A DNA stretch of 64,000 bases from Caulobacter segnis ATCC 21756 (GTDB taxonomy: Bacteria > Pseudomonadota > Alphaproteobacteria > Caulobacterales > Caulobacteraceae), in the NCBI RefSeq assembly GCF_000092285.1, contig NC_014100.1:3162001-3226000 (forward strand). The letters run 5' to 3'. The notes beneath the pieces were generated by a model. That model did no database searches. It worked only from the letters and a program-made list of their open reading frames with translations, and was not told the DNA's origin. The stretch's first letter is position 1. Each line of letters starts with the position of its first letter. Of this stretch, positions 1 to 8,122 are shown piece after piece. A program made the translations under genes and the position numbers.

Positions 1-444
1 GACGAGGTCGGCCGATCCCGGCGCGCCCAGGGGACCCGAGGCCGCGCCGAAATTGACGAACAGCGGCTTGCCGTACTTGGCGGCGTCGGAGAAGCGGGCC
101 TCGAAGTCGGCGCGACCCTTGCGCGCGCCTTCCGACAGCTTGGGATTGGAAAGGTCGGCGACGCCGGCGACATAGGTCCCGCCGGTGGCCTTGGCGTAGG
201 GCGCCAGGATCTCGGTCCAATAGCCGCCGCCCGGCGAAATCTCGATCACCGTCTGCTTGGGCTTCAGACCCCAGAAGGTCAGGCTCTCATAGGGGTGACG
301 CGCGCCGTCGCGGGCCACGTCGCCGGCTGGACGGGTGGGCGATGCGATCGCGGCCTTGAGCGCCTGATCGGTCGCGGCGAAGGCGGCGGGAGCGGCGAGG
401 CTGACGGCGGCGGCCAGCAGCAGGACGTGACGACGAAGCGGCAT
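1..444 (-). CDS. Exported class I SAM-dependent methyltransferase (3' end outside window)
   Basis: The first 148 residues are visible; the C-terminus lies beyond the left edge. The start is the ATG at 444. Residues 1-23 form a signal peptide (two Arg, a Leu/Ala core, ending AAFA), so the product is probably periplasmic. Residues 66-76 (VIEISPGGGYW) look like the SAM-binding motif I of Rossmann-fold methyltransferases. This matches a family of secreted proteins annotated as class I methyltransferases whose substrate is unknown. It is transcribed away from the divergent Hsp20 gene, with a 233-bp gap between them. The family is fairly sure; the activity is not. Confidence 0.75.
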   Translation of the reverse strand, partial: MPLRRHVLLLAAAVSLAAPAAFAATDQALKAAIASPTRPAGDVARDGARHPYESLTFWGLKPKQTVIEISPGGGYWTEILAPYAKATGGTYVAGVADLSNPKLSEGARKGRADFEARFSDAAKYGKPLFVNFGAASGPLGAPGSADLV

Positions 445-677
445 GGGGGAAGTGTCCTTCGGCGAGGGGTTGGGCGGCGACCTTAGCCGGGGCGCGCGAC
501 ACGTCAAAGGATTCGCGTTCGATGAAACGGCGCCCCTTGAACCGAAAAATCGGCGCACCAACTACTTTCACGAAGGCGCTGGACATCCGGGCCTTCCGGA
601 CCGCTGGCGACGCCAATTTCGGGTCGCCGAAGGGACGCACACTCAAAGACCTTGCTTGATAAGAAGGATCTGACCCT

Positions 678-1133
678 ATGCGTACGATCGACCTTTCGCC
701 CCTGTACCGCTCGCTCGTCGGTTTTGACCGCCTCGCCGCCCAGTTGGACGCCGCGGCCCGCACGGAAGCCAGCTCGGGCTATCCCCCCTACAATATCGAA
801 CGCACCGGCGAGAACGACTACCGCATCGAGATCGCGGTGGCCGGCTTCAAGCCGGAAGAGCTGAACGTCGAGGTGAAGGAAAACCTGCTGACCGTCACCG
901 GCCGCAAGCCGGCCAACGACGACGCCAAGCAGTACCTGCACCGCGGGCTCGCCGAACGGAATTTCGAGCGCAAGTTCCAGCTGACCGACTACCTGGTGGT
1001 GGTCGACGCCGAGCTGTCGAACGGCCTGCTGTCCGTCTCGTTGAAGCGTGAACTGCCCGAGGCCCTGAAGCCCCGGACCGTGGAGATCAAAGCCAGCGCT
1101 TCGCCGCTGATCGAAGGTGAAAAGGCCGCCTAA
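678..1133 (+). CDS. Small heat shock protein, Hsp20 family
   Basis: This 151-aa protein has the alpha-crystallin domain at about residues 35-135, including the typical IEIAVAGFKPEELNVEV block and the later GLLSVSLKRELPE strand. A short C-terminal tail carries a V-E-I element like the I-x-I motif that links dimers. Small Hsps hold unfolding proteins in the cytosol for refolding by DnaK and ClpB. A GAAGGA ribosome site lies just before the ATG at 678. Upstream there is a CTTGAA sequence at 536-541 resembling a heat-shock sigma -35 element, but I could not match a convincing -10. The gene is monocistronic, with a strong terminator after it. Length is normal for the IbpA class. Confidence 0.93.
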   Translation: MRTIDLSPLYRSLVGFDRLAAQLDAAARTEASSGYPPYNIERTGENDYRIEIAVAGFKPEELNVEVKENLLTVTGRKPANDDAKQYLHRGLAERNFERKFQLTDYLVVVDAELSNGLLSVSLKRELPEALKPRTVEIKASASPLIEGEKAA

Positions 1134-1174
1134 GCGCCCTTCTCCCAAGTCTCCCCCACACCCCTCTGAACTTG

Positions 1175-1201
1175 GGCGGCGCAGTGATGCGCCGCCTTTT
1201 T
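1175..1201 (+). terminator. Rho-independent terminator of the Hsp20 gene
   Basis: A 9-bp perfect stem (GGCGGCGCA / TGCGCCGCC) with a GTGA loop is followed by five T. It lies 42 bp after the Hsp20 stop and just before the convergent pentapeptide gene. Confidence 0.9.
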
Positions 1202-1212
1202 CATGTCCGTCT

Positions 1213-2478
1213 TCAGTCCGGCATGGAGAGGTCGAGACCTTCGACCTGGCTGAGATCCGCGCCGCGCAGGCGCGCCTTGGCCATGCGCGCACCGGTCAGG
1301 TCGGCTCCGCGCAAATCCGCGCCGTCCAGCACGGCGCCCGCGAGATCGGCGGCTTGCGCCTGCGCATAGCGCAGCCGAGCGCCCTCCATGTTGACCAGGG
1401 CCTGGCGCTCGGGGCCGAGGGGAAGCGGCGACAGGGAAGCCTGGCGCAGATCGGCCTTGGTCAGGTTCGCGCCCGTCAGCTTGGCGCCGCGCAGGTCGGC
1501 CCCCTGCAGATTGGCGCCGCGCAGGTCGGCGTTCTGCAGATTGGCGCCCTGCAGGTGGGCGTTCGACAGATCCAGCCCGACCATGCAGGCGGCTCGCGCG
1601 CTCATCGCCGTCAGCCGCAACCCGCGCAGCCGGTCGCCGAGCGGTCGCAGGTCTTCGCCGTCGAGCCGCGCGACCGCGCCCTGCTTGCCGCCGGTCTTGC
1701 ACCAGAGTTGGTTGGCCAAACAGGCTTGGTGCAACTCATCGGCCTTGGCGATGGCCGCGGGGGTCGGGGCGCCGAGCACGCCGACCAGGGCCGAGCGTTG
1801 GACCTTCGCGGTCGAGGTGTCGACACCGGCCATCACGGCGCCGGCGAAATTCACGCCTTCGAAATTGGCGCCGTTGACGTCCGCGCCGTCCAGGATCGCG
1901 CCGGCCAGGTTGGCGTCTTTCAGGTTCGCGCCCGAGAGCTTGGCGCCGCGCAGGGAGCAATCACTGAAGTCGGCCTTGAAGGCCGATACGCCGCTGAACT
2001 CGGAGCCATCCAGGGTCGCGCCGGAGAAGTTGACCTCGTCGACCTCGCCTCGCCGGGTCTCCTGCCTCAGGATCTCGGCGCCGTTGCGCGGGTGCGGAAT
2101 GGCGACCTGGCCTTCGCGAAAGTCGGCCTGGGTGAGATCGGCTTGCGCCAGATTGGCGCCGCGCAGGCAGGCGCCGCGCAGATCGGCGCGCACCAGCGAA
2201 GCCTGGCGCATATCGGACTTGCGCAGGTCGCAGCCGAACAGATTGGCGCGGTCCAGCTTGGTGCGCACCATCCGGCAGTCGTCCAGAATCGAGGCGGAAA
2301 GGTCTGCGTCGGTCAGATTTCGGAACGACAGATCAAGGCCCGACAACTGCACGAAGCGAAGGGAGGCGCGACGGCCACCCGGCTTGCCGGTAACGAATTT
2401 CTCGTGCGCCGTTACGATCATGTCGAGCTCGGCCTGGCTCAGGCGACGACGCCCGGCCACGCTTGGCGCGGCGTTCAT
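1213..2478 (-). CDS. Pentapeptide-repeat protein (first of a tandem pair)
   Basis: This 421-aa protein is mostly A(D/N)LxG pentapeptides (for example ADLRGANLQGADLRGAKL), which fold as a right-handed quadrilateral beta-helix. The repeats fall in two blocks, about residues 70-240 and 290-415, separated by a non-repeat linker. Residues 1-70 form a distinct N-terminal module (LSQAELDMIVTAHEKF...) shared with the next gene upstream, so the two are paralogues from a tandem duplication. There is no signal peptide or membrane segment, so it is probably cytosolic. Pentapeptide proteins range from gyrase-protecting DNA mimics to scaffolds; nothing here decides the role. It is the second gene of a likely two-gene unit. 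Confidence 0.85.
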   Translation of the reverse strand: MNAAPSVAGRRRLSQAELDMIVTAHEKFVTGKPGGRRASLRFVQLSGLDLSFRNLTDADLSASILDDCRMVRTKLDRANLFGCDLRKSDMRQASLVRADLRGACLRGANLAQADLTQADFREGQVAIPHPRNGAEILRQETRRGEVDEVNFSGATLDGSEFSGVSAFKADFSDCSLRGAKLSGANLKDANLAGAILDGADVNGANFEGVNFAGAVMAGVDTSTAKVQRSALVGVLGAPTPAAIAKADELHQACLANQLWCKTGGKQGAVARLDGEDLRPLGDRLRGLRLTAMSARAACMVGLDLSNAHLQGANLQNADLRGANLQGADLRGAKLTGANLTKADLRQASLSPLPLGPERQALVNMEGARLRYAQAQAADLAGAVLDGADLRGADLTGARMAKARLRGADLSQVEGLDLSMPD

Positions 2479-2551
2479 AACGATGGTCCCTATGGTGGTC
2501 TCTATGAATTGGCGAGACCCTATCGAGACGGGGACAGCGAACAGTTAAGCT

Positions 2552-2576
2552 CGCGACGAATTGTCGCGTTTTTTTT
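2552..2576 (+). terminator. Orphan terminator on the + strand
   Basis: The stem CGCGAC/GTCGCG with loop GAATT is followed by eight consecutive T on the + strand. Both flanking genes are on the - strand, so this terminator is in the wrong orientation for them. It may end a short + strand transcript or stop antisense transcription. The stem is only 6 bp. Confidence 0.55.
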
Positions 2577-2586
2577 CGACGGCCTC

Positions 2587-3855
2587 TTAGATCACGTCGT
2601 CGAGGCCGCGCGCGCCCAGCCGGATCGCGCCGGTCACATCGACATCGCGCATCTGGGCGCCGGTGAAATTGGCGCGCGAGAGGTCGGCGCCGGCCATTCG
2701 CGCTTGGCGCAGATCGGCTCGGGCGAAATCCGCATTGGCGAGGATCGCGCCGGTCATGTCGCAGGGCAGCACCCGATCGGCGGTGATCAGCAGCGGCCCC
2801 ATCTGGGCGTCACGCAGGTCCGAGCCGGCCAGCTTCGCGCCCTTCAGGCGCGCGCCGCGCAGGTCCGCGCGCCGAAGATTGCAGGCCCGCAGGTCCGCGC
2901 CCTCCAGCTGGGCGCCCTGCATCTGCACGCCTTCCATGTCGAGGCCGTAGAAGACCGCGCCCTTCGCCGACAGGGCCGTCAGGTTGAAACCCCGAACCGA
3001 CCGCAGATTGCGCAGGTCGGCCTTGTCGAAGACGGAAGGCTTGCCCTCGGCGCCGCCGGTTTCGATCCAGCGCGCATGGTCGGCGATCATCTGCTCGTAG
3101 GGCAGGTCCGCGACGTTGGTGCCCGCCGGCTTGTCGGTCAGGGCGCCTTCCATGTTCGTCTGGCTGACGTTCCAGGACATCGTCTTGGCGCCGACCAGCA
3201 CGGTGTTGCGGAGGTCCGCGCCGGCCAGGTTCGCGCCCGAGAGATCCGCGCCCGCCAGGTTGGCGCCGTTGAAGTTGGCCTGCTTGAGGTTGGCCCGGAT
3301 CAGCTTGGCGTCCTTCAGGATCGCGTCGCTGAAGTCGGCCTTGGTCGCGACGATGCCCGACAGGCGCGAGCGCTCCAGGTTCGCGCCGCTGAGGTTCGCC
3401 CCGATCGCATAGGCCTCGCGCTGGGTCAGCTCGATGACCTTGTAGCCTTCCTTGCGGTCGGCGGCGGCGATGGCCCCTTCACGCAGATCGGCCTCGAACA
3501 TGTCCGCGCCGGTCAGATTCGCGCCGCGCAGGCTGGAGCCGCGCAGGTCCGCCCGGCGCAGCGAGGCGTCCGTCAGGTCCGCGCCCTGCAGGTCGGCGCC
3601 ATAGAGGTTGGCGTTGTCGAGCTTGGTCTTGCGCAGGTCGCAGCCGACCATCATCGCACCGGTGAAGTCGGCGTCGCAGAGGTTTCGGCCCGTCAAGGAC
3701 AGGCCGGACAGATCACAGAACGTAAAGACCGCCCGCGCCCCGCCCAGCTTCGCCGACCACAGGCGGTCGTGCTTGGCGCAGATGATGTCGAGATCATGCT
3801 GCGTCAGGCGCTTGTATTCTTGGGCTGTGGGCGCGTCGGCGCTCATGGGCGGCAT
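2587..3855 (-). CDS. Pentapeptide-repeat protein (second of a tandem pair)
   Basis: This 422-aa paralogue of the downstream gene has the same order: an N-terminal module (LTQHDLDIICAKHDRLW..., residues 13-70), a first beta-helix block with clean LxGADLxGA repeats to about 240, a linker, and a second block to about 410. The lengths of the two proteins differ by one residue, supporting a whole-gene duplication. No export signal is seen. The 108-bp gap to the downstream copy holds a + strand terminator, so the pair may or may not be cotranscribed. The fold is certain; the function is unknown. Confidence 0.85.
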   Translation of the reverse strand: MPPMSADAPTAQEYKRLTQHDLDIICAKHDRLWSAKLGGARAVFTFCDLSGLSLTGRNLCDADFTGAMMVGCDLRKTKLDNANLYGADLQGADLTDASLRRADLRGSSLRGANLTGADMFEADLREGAIAAADRKEGYKVIELTQREAYAIGANLSGANLERSRLSGIVATKADFSDAILKDAKLIRANLKQANFNGANLAGADLSGANLAGADLRNTVLVGAKTMSWNVSQTNMEGALTDKPAGTNVADLPYEQMIADHARWIETGGAEGKPSVFDKADLRNLRSVRGFNLTALSAKGAVFYGLDMEGVQMQGAQLEGADLRACNLRRADLRGARLKGAKLAGSDLRDAQMGPLLITADRVLPCDMTGAILANADFARADLRQARMAGADLSRANFTGAQMRDVDVTGAIRLGARGLDDVI

Positions 3856-3928
3856 GGGATCCTGAATGACGCGTCAACCCTGCGCAGAACAGGATTAACG
3901 CCGTCTTTCCAAGAGCTTCCGCGCTCCG

Positions 3929-4642
3929 TCAGCCAACCTGCGGCAGCGCCTCGGCCCGGCTCTCGTCCAGATAGCGCGCGCCGGTCGGCTTAAGCTGGGC
4001 GTCCAGCTCGATGACCAGCGGATTGCCCGTCGGAATTTCGACGCCGACGATCTTGTCGTCCGGCACCTGGAACAGGTGCTTGACGATGGCGCGCAGCGAA
4101 TTGCCGTGCGCGGCGACCAACACGGTCTCGCCCGCCTTCAGGTGCGGAGCGATATCGCTTTCCCAGTAAGGCAGGACACGCACCAGGGTGGTGGCCAGGC
4201 TCTCGGTCGAAGGCAGGGTCGCGCCCTTGTAGCGGCGATCCTTGGCGAAGTCGTACTCGCCGCCCGGGGCCAGCTCCGGCGGCGGGATGTCGTAGGACCG
4301 GCGCCAGATCGTGACCTGCTCGACGCCGTGCTTCTCGGCGGTCTCGGCCTTGTTCAGCCCGGTGAGGCCGCCGTAGTGACGCTCGTTCAGGCGCCAGTCC
4401 TTGGTCACCGGCACGAAGCTCTGCTTGGCCGCGTCCAGCGCCAGGTTGCAGGTGCGGATGGCGCGGGTCTGGACCGAGGTAAACGCCTGGTCGATGTCGA
4501 GGCCGGCCTTGGCGATCAGCTCGCCGCCCTTGCGCGCCTGGGCTTCGCCCTCGGCCGTGAGGTCGACGTCGACCCAGCCGGTGAAGCGGTTTTCCAGGTT
4601 CCACTGGCTCTGGCCGTGGCGGAGCAGGACGAGGGTCGGCAT
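3929..4642 (-). CDS. gpmA: 2,3-bisphosphoglycerate-dependent phosphoglycerate mutase
   Basis: This 237-aa protein interconverts 3- and 2-phosphoglycerate in glycolysis and gluconeogenesis. The histidine-phosphatase signature LLRHGQSQWN places the phosphorylated His at residue 9. The acid/base Glu87 lies in LNERHYGGLTGLNK, and the second catalytic His179 is in VAAHGNSLRA. Length and motifs match the cofactor-dependent dPGM type. The gene stands alone between the pentapeptide pair and a divergent operon; the ATG at 4642 is preceded by a purine-rich GAAGG. Confidence 0.96.
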   Translation of the reverse strand: MPTLVLLRHGQSQWNLENRFTGWVDVDLTAEGEAQARKGGELIAKAGLDIDQAFTSVQTRAIRTCNLALDAAKQSFVPVTKDWRLNERHYGGLTGLNKAETAEKHGVEQVTIWRRSYDIPPPELAPGGEYDFAKDRRYKGATLPSTESLATTLVRVLPYWESDIAPHLKAGETVLVAAHGNSLRAIVKHLFQVPDDKIVGVEIPTGNPLVIELDAQLKPTGARYLDESRAEALPQVG

Positions 4643-4772
4643 CGGGCTTCCTTCAGAGTGGAGGCGAAGTCGGGCTTATGTCAGGGGCGGGCTAAGGCCA
4701 GCGCCGCCCAGCGTCAAGCGCCGATGGCGCGCGCCCCCTCCCCCTGGCGCTCGCCCGTGCTATAGGCGGGCC

Positions 4773-5006
4773 ATGCCTGATCGCATCTTCATGCCGCTGA
4801 TGGGGCTGATCGCCCTCGTGCTGATCGCCTTCTCTCTTGTTTGGCCACAAGGCCAGGGCGACCGCTCGTGGGGCCCGTTCGGCCACACGCCCATTCAACA
4901 GACGCCCGAGATGAAGGCCAAGATCCAGCGCGAGAAGGACGCCGCCGCCCGCCGCGACGCCGCCGCTCGCAAGGCGGTGGAAGCCGTCCACCAGGCCCAG
5001 CCATGA
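4773..5006 (+). CDS. Small membrane-anchored protein upstream of kdsD
   Basis: This 77-aa protein starts at the ATG at 4773; a longer in-frame reading further upstream is antisense to gpmA and was not used. Residues 6-25 are a hydrophobic segment (IFMPLMGLIALVLIAFSLVW). The remainder is a soluble tail with a charged Ala/Arg/Lys-rich helix (residues 45-75). The topology suggests a single-pass inner-membrane protein. Its stop overlaps the kdsD start (ATGA), so the two are translationally coupled, hinting at a link to LPS precursor synthesis. I do not recognise a family. Confidence 0.7.
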   Translation: MPDRIFMPLMGLIALVLIAFSLVWPQGQGDRSWGPFGHTPIQQTPEMKAKIQREKDAAARRDAAARKAVEAVHQAQP

Positions 5007-5959
5007 GCGCGTTCGACGCCATCGCCGTCGGCCGGCGCGTCCTCAGCGTCGAGGCCGACGCCCTGCGGACGCTGTCCCAGTCGCTGGACGAGGCCTTCGT
5101 CAAGGCCGTCGAGACCCTGTTCAACGCCAAGGGCCGGATTGTCTGCACCGGCATCGGCAAGTCCGGCCATGTCGCGCGCAAGATCGCCGCGACCCTGGCC
5201 TCGACCGGCGCGCAGGCGATGTTCGTCCACCCGGCCGAAGCCAGCCACGGCGACCTTGGCATGATCGGCCCCGACGACGTGATCCTGGCCCTGTCGAAGT
5301 CCGGCGAGGCCCGCGAGCTGTCGGACACGATCGCCTACGCCAAGCGCTTCTCGATCCCGCTGATCGCCATGACCGCGGTCCAGGACAGCCAGTTGGGTCG
5401 CGGCGGCGATATCGTGTTGCGCCTGCCCGACTCCCCGGAGGCGACGGCCGAGGTCAACGCCCCGACCACCTCGACCACGCTGCAGATCGCCCTGGGCGAC
5501 GCCATCGCCGTGGCCCTGCTGGAGCGTCGTGGTTTCACGGCCAGCGACTTCCGGGTCTTCCACCCCGGCGGCAAGCTGGGCGCCATGCTGCGCACGGTGG
5601 CCGACCTGATGCATGGCGATGAAGAGCTGCCGCTGATCGGCGCCGACGCCCCCATGTCTGACGCCCTGCTGGTGATGAGCGAAAAGCGCTTCGGCGCCGT
5701 GGGCGTGGTCGACGGCTCTGGTCGCCTGGCCGGCCTGATCACCGACGGCGACCTGCGCCGCCACATGGACGGGCTGCTGCAGCACACGGCTGGCGAGGTC
5801 ATGACCCGCGCGCCTCTGGTCATAGCGCCCGGGGCTCTAGCGGCCGAGGCGCTGAAGGTGATGAATGATCGCCGGATCACGGTGCTGTTCGTGGTCGAGG
5901 CCGAGCGACCCGTTGGCGTGCTGCATGTCCACGACCTGCTCCGCGCCGGCGTGATCTAG
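5003..5959 (+). CDS. kdsD: D-arabinose-5-phosphate isomerase (KpsF/GutQ family)
   Basis: This 318-aa enzyme converts ribulose 5-phosphate to arabinose 5-phosphate, the first step to KDO for lipopolysaccharide. A SIS sugar-isomerase domain covers about residues 35-175 (CTGIGKSGHVARKIA, then SKSGEARELSDTI). The conserved FHPGGKLGA segment follows, and two CBS domains fill the C-terminus. The ATG at 5003 overlaps the stop of the 77-aa gene. The KdsD and KpsF paralogues cannot be told apart by sequence alone, but no capsule genes are adjacent, which favours the housekeeping enzyme. Confidence 0.92.
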   Translation: MSAFDAIAVGRRVLSVEADALRTLSQSLDEAFVKAVETLFNAKGRIVCTGIGKSGHVARKIAATLASTGAQAMFVHPAEASHGDLGMIGPDDVILALSKSGEARELSDTIAYAKRFSIPLIAMTAVQDSQLGRGGDIVLRLPDSPEATAEVNAPTTSTTLQIALGDAIAVALLERRGFTASDFRVFHPGGKLGAMLRTVADLMHGDEELPLIGADAPMSDALLVMSEKRFGAVGVVDGSGRLAGLITDGDLRRHMDGLLQHTAGEVMTRAPLVIAPGALAAEALKVMNDRRITVLFVVEAERPVGVLHVHDLLRAGVI

Positions 5960-6058
5960 GTCACATCCGGTTTTTTCGAACCTTGTCATGTGATCGCGCT
6001 AGTCGCTCCGAACCTTGGCGGCTAAAGCCACGTCATCACAACTGAAGCGAGCTTCTTG

Positions 6059-7555
6059 ATGTTCTCCGCGCCGCGCGCCGATCTCGTTCCCAATACCGCC
6101 GCCTATGAAAACGAGCCGCTGGTCAAGGCGACGGGCTTTCGCGAGTACGATGCGCGTTGGCTGTTCGGGCCCGAGATCAACCTGCTGGGCGTTCAGGCCC
6201 TCGGTCTGGGTCTGGGGACCTACATCCACGAGTTGGGTCAGTCGAAGATCGTCGTCGGCCACGACTTCCGCTCGTACTCGTCGTCGATCAAGAACGCCCT
6301 GATCCTGGGCCTGATCAGCGCCGGCTGTGAGGTGCACGACATCGGCCTGGCGCTCTCGCCGACGGCCTATTTCGCTCAGTTCGACCTGGACATCCCGTGC
6401 GTGGCCATGGTCACGGCCAGCCACAACGAGAACGGCTGGACCGGCGTGAAGATGGGCGCCCAGAAGCCGCTGACCTTCGGCCCGGACGAGATGAGCCGCC
6501 TGAAGGCGATCGTGCTGGGCGCTGAGTTCGTCGAGCGCGACGGCGGCAAGCTGATCCGCGTCCAGGGCGAGGCCCAACGCTACATCGACGACGTCGCCAA
6601 GCGCGCCAGCATCACCCGTCCGCTGAAGGTCATCGCCGCCTGCGGCAACGGCACGGCCGGCGCCTTCGTGGTCGAGGCCCTGCAGAAGATGGGCGTGGCC
6701 GAGGTCGTGCCGATGGACACCGACCTCGACTTCACCTTCCCCAAGTACAACCCCAATCCCGAAGACGCCGAGATGCTGCACGCGATGGCCCACGCCGTCC
6801 ACGAGCACAAGGCGGACCTGGCGTTCGGCTTCGACGGCGACGGCGACCGCTGCGGCGTCGTGGATGACGAGGGCGAGGAGATCTTCGCCGACAAGATCGG
6901 CCTGATGCTGGCCCGGGATCTGGCCCCTCTGCATCCCGGCGCGACCTTCGTGGTCGACGTCAAGTCGACCGGCCTCTACGCCACCGACGAGATCCTGAAG
7001 GCCCACGGCTGCCAGGTGATCTACTGGAAGACCGGCCACAGCTACATCAAGCGCAAGAGCGCCGAGCTGGGGGCCCTGGCCGGCTTCGAGAAGAGCGGCC
7101 ACTTCTTCATGAACGGCGAGCTGGGCTACGGCTACGACTGCGGCCTGACCGCCGCCGCCGCCGTCCTGGCCATGCTGGACCGCAATCCGGGCAAGAAGCT
7201 CAGCGACCTGAAGAAGGCCCTGCCGGTGGCCTTCACCTCGCTGACCATGAGCCCGCACTGCGGCGACGAGGTGAAGTACGGCGTCGTCGCCGACGTCGTG
7301 AAGGAATACGAGGACCTGTTCGCCGCCGGCGGCTCGATCCTGGGCCGCAAGATCACCGAGGTGATCACGGTCAACGGCGTGCGCGTCCACCTGGAGGACG
7401 GCTCGTGGGTCCTGGTCCGCGCCTCGTCGAACAAGCCCGAGGTCGTGGTGGTGGTCGAGAGCACCCAGTCCGAGGACGACATGCGCGCCCTCTTCCGCCA
7501 GGAGGTCAAGCCGCGCCTGGGCGACCGGGTCGGCAAGTACAATCAGGAGATCTGA
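6059..7555 (+). CDS. Phosphomannomutase/phosphoglucomutase
   Basis: This 498-aa alpha-D-phosphohexomutase interconverts hexose 6- and 1-phosphates for nucleotide-sugar synthesis. The phosphoserine loop TASHNENGWTG puts the catalytic Ser at residue 121. The Mg2+ loop DGDGDR lies at 259-264, and a C-terminal phosphate-binding domain ends the protein. The ATG at 6059 directly follows an in-frame TTG at 6056; ATG is preferred. Mannose versus glucose preference cannot be read from the sequence. It sits just after kdsD in the same direction, so both feed envelope polysaccharide. A good terminator follows. Confidence 0.92.
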   Translation: MFSAPRADLVPNTAAYENEPLVKATGFREYDARWLFGPEINLLGVQALGLGLGTYIHELGQSKIVVGHDFRSYSSSIKNALILGLISAGCEVHDIGLALSPTAYFAQFDLDIPCVAMVTASHNENGWTGVKMGAQKPLTFGPDEMSRLKAIVLGAEFVERDGGKLIRVQGEAQRYIDDVAKRASITRPLKVIAACGNGTAGAFVVEALQKMGVAEVVPMDTDLDFTFPKYNPNPEDAEMLHAMAHAVHEHKADLAFGFDGDGDRCGVVDDEGEEIFADKIGLMLARDLAPLHPGATFVVDVKSTGLYATDEILKAHGCQVIYWKTGHSYIKRKSAELGALAGFEKSGHFFMNGELGYGYDCGLTAAAAVLAMLDRNPGKKLSDLKKALPVAFTSLTMSPHCGDEVKYGVVADVVKEYEDLFAAGGSILGRKITEVITVNGVRVHLEDGSWVLVRASSNKPEVVVVVESTQSEDDMRALFRQEVKPRLGDRVGKYNQEI

Positions 7556-7579
7556 CCGGGCCTCATCGCCGCTCGATCG

Positions 7580-7612
7580 AAGGCCGGGGCGAAAGCCTCG
7601 GCCTTTCTCTTT
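7580..7612 (+). terminator. Rho-independent terminator of the phosphohexomutase gene
   Basis: The stem AAGGCCGGGGC / GCCTCGGCCTT closes on a GAAA tetraloop and runs into a T-rich tail (TTTCTCTTT). It is 25 bp after the stop codon. Confidence 0.85.
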
Positions 7613-7639
7613 GGGCCCAGGTGGTCTACCGACGCGGCC

Positions 7640-8077
7640 ATGATCAAGCTCCGCCCTTCCCGCCCCGATGACGGCCCACGCGTCGTCGAGATCTGGGCCG
7701 CCGCCGTGGACGCGACGCACGATTTCCTGACGCCCGAGGACCGGGCGGCGATCGGGCGCGAGGTCGAGGCCTTCCTGCCGAGCGCGCCGCTGATGCTGGC
7801 CGTCGACGATCGTGATCGGCCGCTCGGCTTCATGCTGGTCAACGACAGCCACATGGAGGCGCTGTTCATCGATCCCGAGCATCGCGGGGCCGGCATCGGC
7901 GCCATCTTGATCGACTACGCCCTGGCGGTGCATCCGATCCTGACCACCGATGTGAATGAACAGAACGCCCAGGCGGTCGGCTTCTACGAGCACATGGGCT
8001 TCGAGCGAACGGGCTGGTCGGCGACCGACGGCCAGGGCCGCGCCTACCCGCTGATCCATCTGCGCTTTGGCGTCTGA
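7640..8077 (+). CDS. GNAT-family N-acetyltransferase
   Basis: This 145-aa protein has the GNAT fold. The acetyl-CoA pyrophosphate loop is HRGAGIGAILIDYAL, about residues 79-93, after the beta-4 strand EALFIDPE. The following VNEQNAQAVGFYEHMGFERTG stretch is the classic motif B. The N-terminal LRPSRPDDGPRVVEIWAAAVDATHDFL start resembles YjaB/PA4866-type small acetyltransferases. The substrate is unknown. It follows a terminator and precedes the amidohydrolase by 45 bp, so it may share a transcript with it. Confidence 0.88.
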   Translation: MIKLRPSRPDDGPRVVEIWAAAVDATHDFLTPEDRAAIGREVEAFLPSAPLMLAVDDRDRPLGFMLVNDSHMEALFIDPEHRGAGIGAILIDYALAVHPILTTDVNEQNAQAVGFYEHMGFERTGWSATDGQGRAYPLIHLRFGV

Positions 8078-8122
8078 GCGGTTCGGGTTTAGCTGCGAGC
8101 CGCACAGCCGAACGAGTCGCCC

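Noticed and set aside
1117-3993. Very long + strand open frame (958 codons)
   Set aside because: It is the antisense of the two pentapeptide genes; the low-complexity Gln/Val/Gly pattern comes from the repeats.
6002-6058. Riboswitch before the phosphohexomutase gene
   Set aside because: The leader is short and shows none of the conserved cores of known riboswitches.
5999-8059. 686-codon - strand open frame
   Set aside because: It is antisense to the phosphohexomutase and GNAT genes, with no family motifs and a His/Asp-rich shadow composition.
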